Source: Acidiphilium sp. PA
GTDB taxonomy: Bacteria; Pseudomonadota; Alphaproteobacteria; Acetobacterales; Acetobacteraceae
Direction of reading: 5' to 3'
Assembly: GCF_026191915.1 (NCBI RefSeq)
Contig: NZ_JAIMBY010000002.1
Span: 485,302 to 549,301 of the forward strand
DNA: 64,000 nucleotides
In this document: one piece after another, positions 28,275 through 37,578 of the stretch
Layout of the letters: every line of letters begins with the position of its first letter
Position numbering within the stretch: position 1 is the first letter of the stretch
Position numbers and translations under genes: made by a program
Notes under the pieces: generated by a model
Seen by the model: the letters and a program-made list of their open reading frames with translations, nothing else
Told to the model about the DNA's origin: nothing
Database searches by the model: none

Positions 28275-30866
28275 ATGATAAAATTGCGATCGGGTCATGG
28301 CCGATTATTCGTTTGGACCGCATGCTCCGTTGCATCCGGTATGGTGTTTTCGGCACGGGTTTGGGGTCAAACCGCGCCGGCGCCGGTGATTGTGCCAGAA
28401 ACCGGCGCGGGCCCGATCATTCCGGGCGGGATGACCACACCGAACGCACAGGCAATTCACATAGCGAAGATCAAAAAGATCTACCACGAGCTCCTGCTTA
28501 AGGAGAAGAACCTCGCAACTGCCGTGTCGGTAATCACCCCAAAGCAGATCGCCGCCGAAGGCACCCAGACCGGCTCGATCCAATCGCTGCTGAAACAAAC
28601 TCCCTCGGTCAACTCCTACCAGCAGAACATCGGCCAGGGTGTGCCGGAACTCACAATCCGCGGTGTCCGCAACTCCCAGCTCGCCGAAACCCTCAACGGC
28701 CTCGTGCCCCTTCAGGACCTGCTCTCCGGCGGCCAGGGCGCATTCCTCAGCAACAACGTCGGCTCCCCCGTCACCCTTGGCCAGCTCGGCGGCACCACCG
28801 TCTATCCCGGTGTCGCACCGCCGGACCGCCAGGGTTTCGCTACCGTTGGCGGTACCATCGCCTATGAGACCAAAAAACCCACCGCTCACCCTTATGCCGA
28901 AGTATTCGGCGGCATCGGCTCTTTTGACTCCAGCAACGCCGGCTTCGAAATCAACACCGGCAATATCGGCGCCGGCATCGATGCACCCCGCGTTCTGTTG
29001 CGCTATAATCAATCGTACACCGAAGGCTTCCCGGATAAAAACTCGATCCGCTCCGGCGACATGCTGTTCGAGGTTGAAAAACCCTACGACGAAGGCCTCT
29101 CACACATCTCCGCCACAGTCATCTATAACCGCGCGGATGGCTATATAGTGACCGCGCCTCTCGCGGTACCGCTAATCAACCAGAACAGCTACAGCTACAA
29201 TTTCCCGCATTCGCTGACCTACACAAGGCAGAACAACAAATACCTCACCGCGATCCTCCACGACACCACCTACATCAACTCCCACCTCATTCTGAGCGCG
29301 AGCCTGTTCTATCTGCGCCAGCCCACCCAGTTCACCAGCTATCAGCAAGGCAATTCAATTGCCTACAATCCGGCCTTCCCATATCAGGTCACTTTCCAGG
29401 TGCCCTATTTCGCGTATGGCCCGAACTTCGGCCCCGGCAATTTCTACTACAAGCCCGGTTACTTCACCTATGATCCAGTCGCCTCGTTCGGCAGCTACAC
29501 GAACGGTGAGTCGGCTGAAATCAGCACCGGTGGCACCCAGACCGTCGGCTTCACCCCGCGCATCAACATCTTTCTGCCACACAACGACATCACGGTCGGC
29601 GGTATCTTTACCAAGGAAATGGCGCTTGGCGGTGCCACCTATGTCTACGGTTCGATCCCGATGCCCGAGCAGATCGGCTACAACTCGTTTACTTTCGGCG
29701 GTGGCGCGCAGCGGACGATCTATTCAACCTACCTGCAGGACAAAATAAACCTACTGAACAACAAGCTGCATATCGAACCCGGTGTTTCGCTCACAGGCGT
29801 CTACAGCAGCACCATCGCCGCCTTTTCCTACACACAGACCAGCGCGGCCAACCCGACCGGCGGCTACAAACTCAGCAATTTCGGCAGCCAGGCCGACCCG
29901 TATCTGAGCGTCACCTACGACCTGCCGCATAATTTCGTCGCTTACGCCGAATACGGCAAAGGCGCGCGCTACGCCCCGATCGCGGATTATTCGCTCGGCA
30001 CCAGTTCATCCGGCGGTGTCTCCAGTTCGACCAGCGCGCCGAAACCCGAAATCGTCCACGCCTATACCGCCGGCCTGCGCTATGACACGCCTAATCTTTA
30101 CTTTAGTGTCGACGAATTCTACCAGAAACTGACGAGTGCCTTCTCCTTCTACACCAACTACCAGACCGGTGTGTCTTCCAACATCAACATCGGCGTACAG
30201 CAATTCCGCGGTCAGGAAGCATCGGCCAAGGTAAAGCTGACGCATAATCTCGAATTCTACGGCAATTTCGCCCACAACCAGTCGAACTACCTCGATCAAT
30301 ATTATGCCAACGACACCCCGTTCCAGGGCCAGTTCGGCTATGTCTTTAAGGGTAATCCGCTGGCATCCGTGCCGAACTTCACCGGCAATTTCGGCCTTGA
30401 CTACGAGAACGGTCCTTACTCGGCCCGCATCTCCGGCCACTACACCGGCCAGCAGGTCATCACCGGTGATCTGCCGCCGCAACTGCCGAACGCCCCGCAG
30501 ATCTCGCCGCTTGGTCCAAACAGCACATTGGCTCTCGCCACCATTCCCTTCGTGCCCTCTGTTCAGGCCAACCTCGCGAATTCGCTGGGTGGCTACGGTC
30601 CCATTCCGCACTTCCGCCTGCCCGCCTACCTGACGATGAACATGTTCCTTAGCTACAAGCTAATGATGCATGGCTACGATCATCTCCAGTACCTGAAGTT
30701 CTCGCTCAACGTGCAAAACCTGCTCGGGCTGCACGCCTATCAGCACTATTTTCTCGCCCCTGCCGAACTGCCGCAGAACGGTGGGTTCGCCCTCACCCCA
30801 ACCTACGCTTCCGCTTACAACGTGATCCCGCGGTCAATCTTTTTCAACGTGACTGCACGATTCTGA
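28275..30866 (+). CDS. TonB-dependent outer-membrane receptor 1
   Basis: The product has 863 residues. A signal peptide (about 1-31, ending V-W-G-Q) and a Pro-rich linker are followed by the unusual segment K-I-Y-H-E-L-L-L-K-E-K-N just before the plug. The plug (about 75-195) has S-L-L-K-Q-T-P-S-V and V-P-E-L-T-I-R-G-V-R-N-S-Q. A 22-strand barrel with many Tyr/Phe-rich strands follows, ending P-R-S-I-F-F-N-V-T-A-R-F with the terminal Phe needed for insertion. The start has a GGGAG ribosome site. A close paralog follows 409 bases on. The plug type, without a long signalling domain, argues against sigma/anti-sigma control. Ligand unknown; ABC genes downstream suggest a peptide-like or metal-chelate substrate. 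Confidence 0.92.
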   Translation: MIKLRSGHGRLFVWTACSVASGMVFSARVWGQTAPAPVIVPETGAGPIIPGGMTTPNAQAIHIAKIKKIYHELLLKEKNLATAVSVITPKQIAAEGTQTGSIQSLLKQTPSVNSYQQNIGQGVPELTIRGVRNSQLAETLNGLVPLQDLLSGGQGAFLSNNVGSPVTLGQLGGTTVYPGVAPPDRQGFATVGGTIAYETKKPTAHPYAEVFGGIGSFDSSNAGFEINTGNIGAGIDAPRVLLRYNQSYTEGFPDKNSIRSGDMLFEVEKPYDEGLSHISATVIYNRADGYIVTAPLAVPLINQNSYSYNFPHSLTYTRQNNKYLTAILHDTTYINSHLILSASLFYLRQPTQFTSYQQGNSIAYNPAFPYQVTFQVPYFAYGPNFGPGNFYYKPGYFTYDPVASFGSYTNGESAEISTGGTQTVGFTPRINIFLPHNDITVGGIFTKEMALGGATYVYGSIPMPEQIGYNSFTFGGGAQRTIYSTYLQDKINLLNNKLHIEPGVSLTGVYSSTIAAFSYTQTSAANPTGGYKLSNFGSQADPYLSVTYDLPHNFVAYAEYGKGARYAPIADYSLGTSSSGGVSSSTSAPKPEIVHAYTAGLRYDTPNLYFSVDEFYQKLTSAFSFYTNYQTGVSSNINIGVQQFRGQEASAKVKLTHNLEFYGNFAHNQSNYLDQYYANDTPFQGQFGYVFKGNPLASVPNFTGNFGLDYENGPYSARISGHYTGQQVITGDLPPQLPNAPQISPLGPNSTLALATIPFVPSVQANLANSLGGYGPIPHFRLPAYLTMNMFLSYKLMMHGYDHLQYLKFSLNVQNLLGLHAYQHYFLAPAELPQNGGFALTPTYASAYNVIPRSIFFNVTARF

Positions 30867-30883
30867 AATTTGCTATCTTGCCT

Positions 30884-30913
30884 AAAAAACCGGCCTTCTG
30901 GCCGGTTTTTTTT
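30884..30913 (+). terminator. Rho-independent terminator after receptor 1
   Basis: ACCGGCC-TTCT-GGCCGGT is flanked by A6 on the left and T8 on the right. Confidence 0.92.
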
Positions 30914-31275
30914 GCAAATTGCAAAAAAATTTTAGCAGTTCGGTGATGCGAAGTTTTACCGATTGAACTATCCCGACAGTGTAGTTTTTTTGCAACGCGG
31001 ATTGAACCCGGCAATAAATTGTCGTGTGGCGTTTTTGTTACACGCACTTTTGACCGTTATTTTGCGAAATACGGCAATAATGGTTCCGCAAGACAACCAA
31101 TACGATAGAAAATTGTACCGATACGATTGCGTAAATATTTGGAACGCGTGCTTGGCGCTCTTGGCACCCGCAATCGGCCCATGCGACATACGCACCTCTG
31201 AATCGCGCTCATCGTGCCATGCGATGCGCGCCGGGAACTGGTTTCAATGGTCCATCGGGGCCCTGGGAGTTGTCT
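30914..31275. other. AT-rich leader region of receptor 2
   Basis: This stretch of 362 bases has several T-runs (30960-31080) and no credible gene. An open frame from 30963 runs through it into the receptor in the wrong frame. It looks like the leader of receptor 1 in composition, but no long shared motif is visible. Confidence 0.45.
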
Positions 31276-33801
31276 ATGCAAGTGGGAACATCGCGCAAGC
31301 GAATTTTGCTGATCACCGCCTGCTCTGTTGCGAGCGGCATGGTGTTTTCAGCACGGGTCTGGGCGCAAAGTGCCCCCGCCCCGATTATTGTACCGAGCAC
31401 ACCGGACACCGGTGCCACGCCGATTTTGCCGACCGGCACCGGCACGCCGAGCGCACAGGCAGTTCATATTGCGAAGATCCGCAAGATTTATCATCGCCTC
31501 CTGCTCAAGGAAAAGAACATCGCAGCCGCGGTATCTTTCATCGACAAACATCAGATCGAGGCAGAAGGCCCGAGCGGCTCCATCCAGAGCCTTTTGAAAC
31601 AGACGCCTTCGGTGAACGAATACCAGCAGGGCCTTGGCCAGGCGGTTCCGGTTCTGACGATTCGTGGCGTTCGTAACAGTCAGCTGGCTCAAACACTCGA
31701 CGGCATTCCGTTGCAGGATCTACTCTCGGGTGGCCAGGGATCATTCCTGAATAACAATGTCGGCTCACCGGTCACTCTGGGGCAGATTTCCAATACGGCC
31801 GTGTACCCCGGCGTTGCCCCGCCAAACCGGCAAGGTTTTGCGACGATCGGCGGTACCATCGCATACACACTGAAAAAACCGAGTTCAAAGCCGAGCGCTG
31901 AGATATTTGCCGGCTATGGATCGTTTGATACCAGCCACATCGGAATTGAGCTGAACACCGGTGCCTACAAAAATCAAATCGATGGCGTCCGCGCCCTCTT
32001 GCGCTATACCCAATCCTATACTGCGGGCTACATCGATAACACCAATGCGCGCTACGGCGATTTGTTGTTAGCACTTGACAAGCCATACAACGACGGTCTG
32101 TCACATCTTACCGCCGACGTTATCTACAATCGCGGTCAAGGGTATGTGCTCACCTCACCGCTACCGGTGCCGGAATTGCAGCAGAACGGCGCCAGCTTCA
32201 ACTTTCCGAAATCAGATACGTATAACCGTCAGAACGATAAATACCTGACCGTTATTCTGGGCGACCAAACCTATATCAACCAGAACGTCATCGCCAGCGC
32301 GAAAGTATTCTACATCCACAGTGAGAGCGACCAGACCAATTATCTGTCGCCGGCATTCAACCCCAGCGTTTACAACCCGGCCCAGCCCTATGGTATCGAT
32401 GGGCAGGCCCTGTCGCAGTTTTATACCGCCAGCAACTTCGGGCCCGGCAACACCTTCTACAAGCCGGGCTTGTTCACCTACAACCCCTCGGCGGTATTCG
32501 GCCAGGCCTATGCTGGCATCAACGCGACGCAGACCAACGACCATACGACGACCATCGGATTTACGCCCCGCGTTCATATTTTTGCGGGTGTCAACAACAT
32601 CACGGTCGGTGGCTTGTTCGCCAAGGAAACATCGGCAGGGTCGCAGTACATCTATGGCACCGATCCGATGCCCCAGATCGCCGGATATAACTCTTTTGCA
32701 TTGGGCGGCGGCGCACAGCGCACGATTTACACGGTGTTCGCGTCTGACAAGATCGAGTTGCTGAACAACAAGTTGCAGATTGAACCGGGCATCAGCCTGA
32801 CCGGTGTCTACAGCTCGAACAAAGTGCCCCTGAGCTATTTCCACTCCCAGGGCTATAAGCTTGCGAATTACGGCAAGACGGCCGAGCCATACCTCGGCGT
32901 GAGTTATCAGTTGCCGTACAACATGGTCGCATTCGCCAGTTACGGCAAAGGCGCACGTTTCGCACCGACCACGGATTATTCGCTGGGCTCAGCGGGTAGT
33001 TCGACGTCTGCACCGAAACCCGAAATTGTTCATGCCTATCAGGCGGGTCTGCGCTATGACACGCCGAACCTGTACTTGAAAGCGGATTATTTCTACCAAA
33101 AGATTACCAGCGCTTTCTCGTTCTTCACGAACTATAACACGGGCTTGTCGTCGTACATCAATGTTGGTGCACAGCAGTTCAGTGGTGTCGAGGCATCTGG
33201 TAAATATCGCCTGACACCGAGCGTTGTTTTGTTTGGTAATGCGTCCTACAACAGGGCCCGTTATCTGAACAGCTACGCAGCAAACGTAACGCCGTTCCAG
33301 GGTCAGTTCGGTTATGCTTTCAAAGGCGATCCGGTCACATCGGCGCCCGCATGGCTGGGTAACTTCGGCGTGACTTATAACGATGGCCCGTATTCGGCGC
33401 GGATTGCCGGCCAGTATACCGGGCAGCAGTATACCACGTTCGATTACAACCCAACCGATGCGGCCTATATTCCGGGAACAGCGCAACCTGCCTCGGGCTT
33501 TCCGGGCATTCAATACGGCCTGCAAACGGCGCCGAACAAGTCGTTCCTGCTGCCGGGCTTCCTGACACTCAACGTGTTGCTGAAATACAATGTGCCAGTG
33601 CACTTCCAGTCCATCAAGGTCCTGACGTTGTCACTCAACGTCAAGAACCTGCTCGGTCTGAATTACTACAACCACTTCTACAACGTGTATCAGCAGATCT
33701 CGGGTAACAGCCCGACCGGGTTCCTCGCGACGTCGCCATACGCAGCGGCTTTCTACGGCCCGCCGCGCACCATCTTCGCGAGCGTGTCGGCGAAGTTCTG
33801 A
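31276..33801 (+). CDS. TonB-dependent outer-membrane receptor 2 (paralog of receptor 1)
   Basis: The product has 841 residues from ATG 31276, which has the same GGGAG-type ribosome site as receptor 1. The signal core A-C-S-V-A-S-G-M-V-F-S-A-R-V-W is identical to that of receptor 1, and the pre-plug segment reads K-I-Y-H-R-L-L-L-K-E-K-N. The plug has V-P-V-L-T-I-R-G-V-R-N-S-Q and L-Q-D-L-L-S-G-G-Q-G. The barrel has the same end (P-R-T-I-F-A-S-V-S-A-K-F). An upstream in-frame start (31219) would put 19 residues before the signal and is unlikely. The two genes are an old duplication: similar throughout, but with different codon choice and several loop differences, so they may take related but different ligands. 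Confidence 0.92.
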   Translation: MQVGTSRKRILLITACSVASGMVFSARVWAQSAPAPIIVPSTPDTGATPILPTGTGTPSAQAVHIAKIRKIYHRLLLKEKNIAAAVSFIDKHQIEAEGPSGSIQSLLKQTPSVNEYQQGLGQAVPVLTIRGVRNSQLAQTLDGIPLQDLLSGGQGSFLNNNVGSPVTLGQISNTAVYPGVAPPNRQGFATIGGTIAYTLKKPSSKPSAEIFAGYGSFDTSHIGIELNTGAYKNQIDGVRALLRYTQSYTAGYIDNTNARYGDLLLALDKPYNDGLSHLTADVIYNRGQGYVLTSPLPVPELQQNGASFNFPKSDTYNRQNDKYLTVILGDQTYINQNVIASAKVFYIHSESDQTNYLSPAFNPSVYNPAQPYGIDGQALSQFYTASNFGPGNTFYKPGLFTYNPSAVFGQAYAGINATQTNDHTTTIGFTPRVHIFAGVNNITVGGLFAKETSAGSQYIYGTDPMPQIAGYNSFALGGGAQRTIYTVFASDKIELLNNKLQIEPGISLTGVYSSNKVPLSYFHSQGYKLANYGKTAEPYLGVSYQLPYNMVAFASYGKGARFAPTTDYSLGSAGSSTSAPKPEIVHAYQAGLRYDTPNLYLKADYFYQKITSAFSFFTNYNTGLSSYINVGAQQFSGVEASGKYRLTPSVVLFGNASYNRARYLNSYAANVTPFQGQFGYAFKGDPVTSAPAWLGNFGVTYNDGPYSARIAGQYTGQQYTTFDYNPTDAAYIPGTAQPASGFPGIQYGLQTAPNKSFLLPGFLTLNVLLKYNVPVHFQSIKVLTLSLNVKNLLGLNYYNHFYNVYQQISGNSPTGFLATSPYAAAFYGPPRTIFASVSAKF

Positions 33802-33821
33802 TCGTCTGCCTGGCTTGTCAC

Positions 33822-33848
33822 ACGGGGTCGCGTCATGCGCGGCCCCGT
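33822..33848 (+). terminator. Hairpin after receptor 2, probable terminator
   Basis: ACGGGGTCGCG pairs with CGCGGCCCCGT (11 bp with one G-T pair) around a 5-base loop, 20 bases after the stop. There is only a poor T-run, so ending may be partial or depend on Rho. Confidence 0.6.
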
Positions 33849-34014
33849 TGTGCGATCCGGCATGAATCTCAGCTAAAAATGTGTTGAATATTTCAAGTCT
33901 GACTACACATCGGACATAGTTTTTCGGGCATTTTTTATTGGCGTTTTTGCTTTCCAAGCAAGCGGAAACCTGCTTGACGAGCGTTCCATGGATCAGCGGG
34001 ATCGAGGGGTGATC

Positions 34015-35709
34015 ATGATGGCAGCAGATGTACAGACAGGTTTGAACAACCGGTTCGCCGGCCTGCGTCGCTGCCTGCTGTCTGCCCTGCTCGCCCTGCC
34101 CATCACCGCCATCGCCGCAGCACCACAGACATGTGGCACCGTGATCGTACCGCCCGGCGTCGGCCTTGGCACGCCACCGGCTTCAGTAACCTCACTCAAT
34201 CCGTTGTTAATCGGGTCGACCTACGATGGCGAGGCGGTGTCGCTCCTGTACGAGGGGCTGTTGTTCGTTAATTCGAAACACCAGATCGACTACTCGCGCA
34301 GCATTGCCACCGGCGTGACCGTCTCGGCCGATGATACGACATTTACCGTAACAATGCGGCCATGGACCTGGTCCGATGGCCAGCCGGTGACGGCATCCGA
34401 CGTCAAATACACATATGATCTGATCAAGAAACTCGGGCCCACCTACCCCGATTACGGCGGCGGCGGGATACCGACGGCAGTTAAAGCATTTACCGTGATG
34501 AACCCGAACCAGTTTAAAATCGTCACGACACATCCGGTCAATCCGATCTGGTTCGAGTTGGTCGGGCTCTCGCAGTTGACACCCTATCCCCAGCACGTCT
34601 GGGGCAAGTACTCAGTCAATCAGATGTGGCGGCGCCAATCCAACCCAGCCTTTTTCAAGGTGGTGGATGGGCCGTTCCGGTTGGTGAGCTTCGCGCTTGG
34701 CCGCCATATCGTATTCGGACCCAACCCGACCTACCAGGGGCACCGCGCGAAAATTCATCGCTTCATCATGACGTTTCTGCACAGTGCAGGTTCAGAGATC
34801 GAGGGTATGCGCAGCGGCTCGATCGACATGAGCAACCTGCCGTTTTCACTCTGGAAAGCCGGGCATGAGCTGAAAAACGTCCGGATCGTCCGGATGCCGC
34901 CCAATTTCGGTTTCGACTACATACAGTTGAACTACAAAAATCCGAAAGTATCCTTTTTCCGAAACGTGAAGGTTCGCCAGGCCATTGCCGACTCATTGAA
35001 CGAGAGGGCGAAGATCAAACTGCTGTTCCACAATACCACCAACGTCCAGCATGGGCCGGTGCCGGTTGACCCGCCGACGTTTCTCTCGCCTGCGGCCAAG
35101 GCCGGGCAATATCCGGTGGGTTTCAATCCTGCCAAGGCACGCAAGCTGCTCGATGAAGCCGGTTGGAAAATGGGCCCCGATGGCATCAGGCAAAAAGATG
35201 GGCGCAAATTGAGCTTCACCTACCTCGCCTCGTCAGGCGGCGCGACGGCAATGCTGTCGCATGAGATGACGCAACAATCGTTACGCGCCATCGGAATCGA
35301 CATGAAGATCCGCCAGGTAACGTTCAACCAGCTACTGGCGATCGTCAACCGTCCACTTGCCTGGGAGGCCACGGGGTTCGGCTGGAGCCTTGGCTCCTAT
35401 CCGTCCGATGGGGCGCAACTGCGCACCGGCGGCAGCTACAATCAGGCGGGCTATAGCGACAAGAAAATGGATCGATTGCTCGATGCCGTCACGACCACGC
35501 CCGGCATGGACGCACTCTATAAGTACCAGGACTATGCAAGTGAACAGCAACCCGAGATTTTCGAGGAAGAGCCCGGCGTGGTCGTGCTTGCGAACCCGCA
35601 TCTCCGAGGTGTCCGAAAATTTCTGAGCGGGGGCGCATGGCAGGCGAATTATCTGTATTTCGATAAATCATCCTGCACAGCGCGGCTAGCGGATGACACA
35701 GCGCCTTGA
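34015..35709 (+). CDS. ABC transporter substrate-binding protein, peptide/nickel type (family 5)
   Basis: The product has 564 residues. The ATG at 34015 was chosen for the GAGGGG 6-11 bases upstream; an ATG at 33988 has no ribosome site. The signal peptide ends about A-I-A-A-A-P. The SBP_bac_5 fold shows S-L-N-P-L-L, Y-E-G-L-L, the marker W-S-D-G-Q-P-V-T-A-S-D-V-K-Y-T-Y-D, the V-R-Q-A-I-A-D-S-L-N run and F-N-P-A-K-A-R-K-L-L-D-E-A-G-W. It captures oligopeptides, opines or metal chelates in the periplasm. The two permeases and the ATPase follow at once on the same strand. Ligand not predictable by eye. Confidence 0.9.
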   Translation: MMAADVQTGLNNRFAGLRRCLLSALLALPITAIAAAPQTCGTVIVPPGVGLGTPPASVTSLNPLLIGSTYDGEAVSLLYEGLLFVNSKHQIDYSRSIATGVTVSADDTTFTVTMRPWTWSDGQPVTASDVKYTYDLIKKLGPTYPDYGGGGIPTAVKAFTVMNPNQFKIVTTHPVNPIWFELVGLSQLTPYPQHVWGKYSVNQMWRRQSNPAFFKVVDGPFRLVSFALGRHIVFGPNPTYQGHRAKIHRFIMTFLHSAGSEIEGMRSGSIDMSNLPFSLWKAGHELKNVRIVRMPPNFGFDYIQLNYKNPKVSFFRNVKVRQAIADSLNERAKIKLLFHNTTNVQHGPVPVDPPTFLSPAAKAGQYPVGFNPAKARKLLDEAGWKMGPDGIRQKDGRKLSFTYLASSGGATAMLSHEMTQQSLRAIGIDMKIRQVTFNQLLAIVNRPLAWEATGFGWSLGSYPSDGAQLRTGGSYNQAGYSDKKMDRLLDAVTTTPGMDALYKYQDYASEQQPEIFEEEPGVVVLANPHLRGVRKFLSGGAWQANYLYFDKSSCTARLADDTAP

Positions 35710-35740
35710 CGCAACGCACGATTAGGACGGGAGATCGCCC

Positions 35741-36694
35741 ATGCTGCGCATGATCGCCAACCGGCTTGCTACGGCTGTTCTGTCGTTGGCGATTCTGATC
35801 ACCATCGTTTTCTTCATGACGCACGCAACCCCCGGCGGCCCGGCGTTTTCAATCCTCGGCCAGAAGGCAACGCCACAGGCGGTGCAGCAGTTGAACGCCC
35901 GCCTCGGCCTCGCGGCCCCGCTATGGCAGCAATATCTGCTCTGGTGGTGGCATCTGCTCCAGGGCCGGCTCGGCTATTCCTACCTGCTCAACCGGCCGGT
36001 GACGCAGCTGGTCGGTGATTACATGATGAATACGCTGGCGCTCTATGTCGGTGCCATCCTGCTCTCGCTGGTGCTGTCGATCGGCATCGGGCTGGTGCAG
36101 GGCGTTACGTATGGACGGTGGCCGGCGCGGCTGATCTGGGCGTTGCAACTCTCGCTCTATGCGCTGCCGACGTTTTTCGTCGGCACCATGTTCATTCTGT
36201 ATTTCGGCGTGAAATGGGGCGTGCTGCCCACCGGCGGCATCACCAATCTGCGGCTCGAACATCCCGGCCTGCTCGACTATGGGCGGCACCTCGCGCTGCC
36301 AGTGCTGACGATCGGGCTGCTCGGCGTCTCCGGCCTGTCGCTCTACTTCGGCACATCGGTGCATGAGGAACTCGGGAAGGATTATGTGCGCACCGCCCTC
36401 GCCAAGGGGCTGACGTTTCGGGCGGTGCTGTTCAAGCATGTCTTGCGCAATGCGCTCCGGCCGCTGGTGACCATTCTGGGCCTCGCATTTCCCGGTATAT
36501 TCGCAGGCTCGGTGCTGGTGGAAACCGTGTTCAACTACCCGGGTCTCGGCTACCTGTTATGGCGTTCGGCGCTGTCACAGGATTATCCGGTGATTTCGGC
36601 TATCGTCCTGTTGATCGGCGCGCTCACCGTCATCGGCAATCTGCTGGCGGATCTGGTCAACGGCTTACTCGATCCCAGGGAGCGCTACGAATGA
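35741..36694 (+). CDS. ABC transporter permease, DppB/OppB type
   Basis: The product has 317 residues. It has six membrane segments, the first at 9-30 with the A-T-P-G-G-P motif after it (typical DppB), and the coupling loop D-Y-V-R-T-A-L-A-K-G-L (E-A-A-type motif) near 230. The C-terminus has L-L-D-P-R-E-R-Y. It forms half of the inner-membrane channel with the next gene, whose ATG overlaps its stop (ATGA). Confidence 0.92.
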   Translation: MLRMIANRLATAVLSLAILITIVFFMTHATPGGPAFSILGQKATPQAVQQLNARLGLAAPLWQQYLLWWWHLLQGRLGYSYLLNRPVTQLVGDYMMNTLALYVGAILLSLVLSIGIGLVQGVTYGRWPARLIWALQLSLYALPTFFVGTMFILYFGVKWGVLPTGGITNLRLEHPGLLDYGRHLALPVLTIGLLGVSGLSLYFGTSVHEELGKDYVRTALAKGLTFRAVLFKHVLRNALRPLVTILGLAFPGIFAGSVLVETVFNYPGLGYLLWRSALSQDYPVISAIVLLIGALTVIGNLLADLVNGLLDPRERYE

Positions 36695-37578
36695 GCAACG
36701 CACTCGGCGAAACCTTCCACGCCCCTGGCGGCGCCTTGCGGCGTTCGGCCGTCGAACGTGCCGCGAACTGGCTCGGCGATCGCGGCACACTGGTCACCGG
36801 CCTCACCCTCGCGGCGATCATCCTCCTGTTCAGCCTGATCGGGCCGTATCTCTACACCGCCAGCCCTTATGCGATCCACGGGCATCATGCCCTCGAAGCA
36901 CCGAGCACCGCCTTCCCGCTGGGCACCGACCAGATCGGGCGCGATGAACTGGCACGGCTGATCGCCGGCGGCTACGCCACTTTGGTGGTCAGTATCCCGG
37001 CCGCGATCCTGACCTTTCTACTCGGCATCACCTATGGTCTGGCGGCCGCGCTCAGCCCGTCCTGGTTCGACAAGGTATTGATGCGCGTGCTCGATGCGAT
37101 CCTGGCACTCCCCGGCCTCGTGGTTCTGATTTTCTTTTCGGCGTTGTTCACCCCCGGCAATCTCGAGCTGATCCTGCTGCTCGGCCTGACATCCTGGCCC
37201 GGCCTCGCGCGCATCGTGCGGAACGAAGCGATCGCCCAGCGCAACCGCGATTTCATCCTCGCAACCCGGCAGTTCGGCGGCGGCACCTGGTATATCGCGC
37301 GCGCACACATCCTGCGGGTCATGGCGCCAATTCTGGTGGTCAACGCAACCTTCCTGGTGGGTGATTCCGTCCTGGCGCTATCCGGGCTCAGCTTTCTCGG
37401 CCTTGGCGTGCAGCCGCCCTATACCAGCTGGGGCGGCTTGCTGCAGACCGGCCTCAACCTGATCGCGCTGGACCCCTGGTGGATGATCCTGCCGGCCGGC
37501 TTGATGATTTTCCTGTCGATCATGGCAGCCAATCTGATCGGTCAGGGCCTGCTCGCGCGATTCGGTGCGGCCCGATGA
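36691..37578 (+). CDS. ABC transporter permease, DppC/OppC type
   Basis: The product has 295 residues. The N-terminal helix (about 35-55) and the DppC motif H-x-L-G-T-D-x-x-G-R-D appear here as F-P-L-G-T-D-Q-I-G-R-D-E-L-A-R-L. Five more helices follow, with the coupling loop F-I-L-A-T-R-Q-F-G. It is the partner of the DppB-type permease. Its start lies in the 4-base overlap with that gene, and its own stop overlaps the ATPase start the same way. Confidence 0.92.
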   Translation: MSNALGETFHAPGGALRRSAVERAANWLGDRGTLVTGLTLAAIILLFSLIGPYLYTASPYAIHGHHALEAPSTAFPLGTDQIGRDELARLIAGGYATLVVSIPAAILTFLLGITYGLAAALSPSWFDKVLMRVLDAILALPGLVVLIFFSALFTPGNLELILLLGLTSWPGLARIVRNEAIAQRNRDFILATRQFGGGTWYIARAHILRVMAPILVVNATFLVGDSVLALSGLSFLGLGVQPPYTSWGGLLQTGLNLIALDPWWMILPAGLMIFLSIMAANLIGQGLLARFGAAR

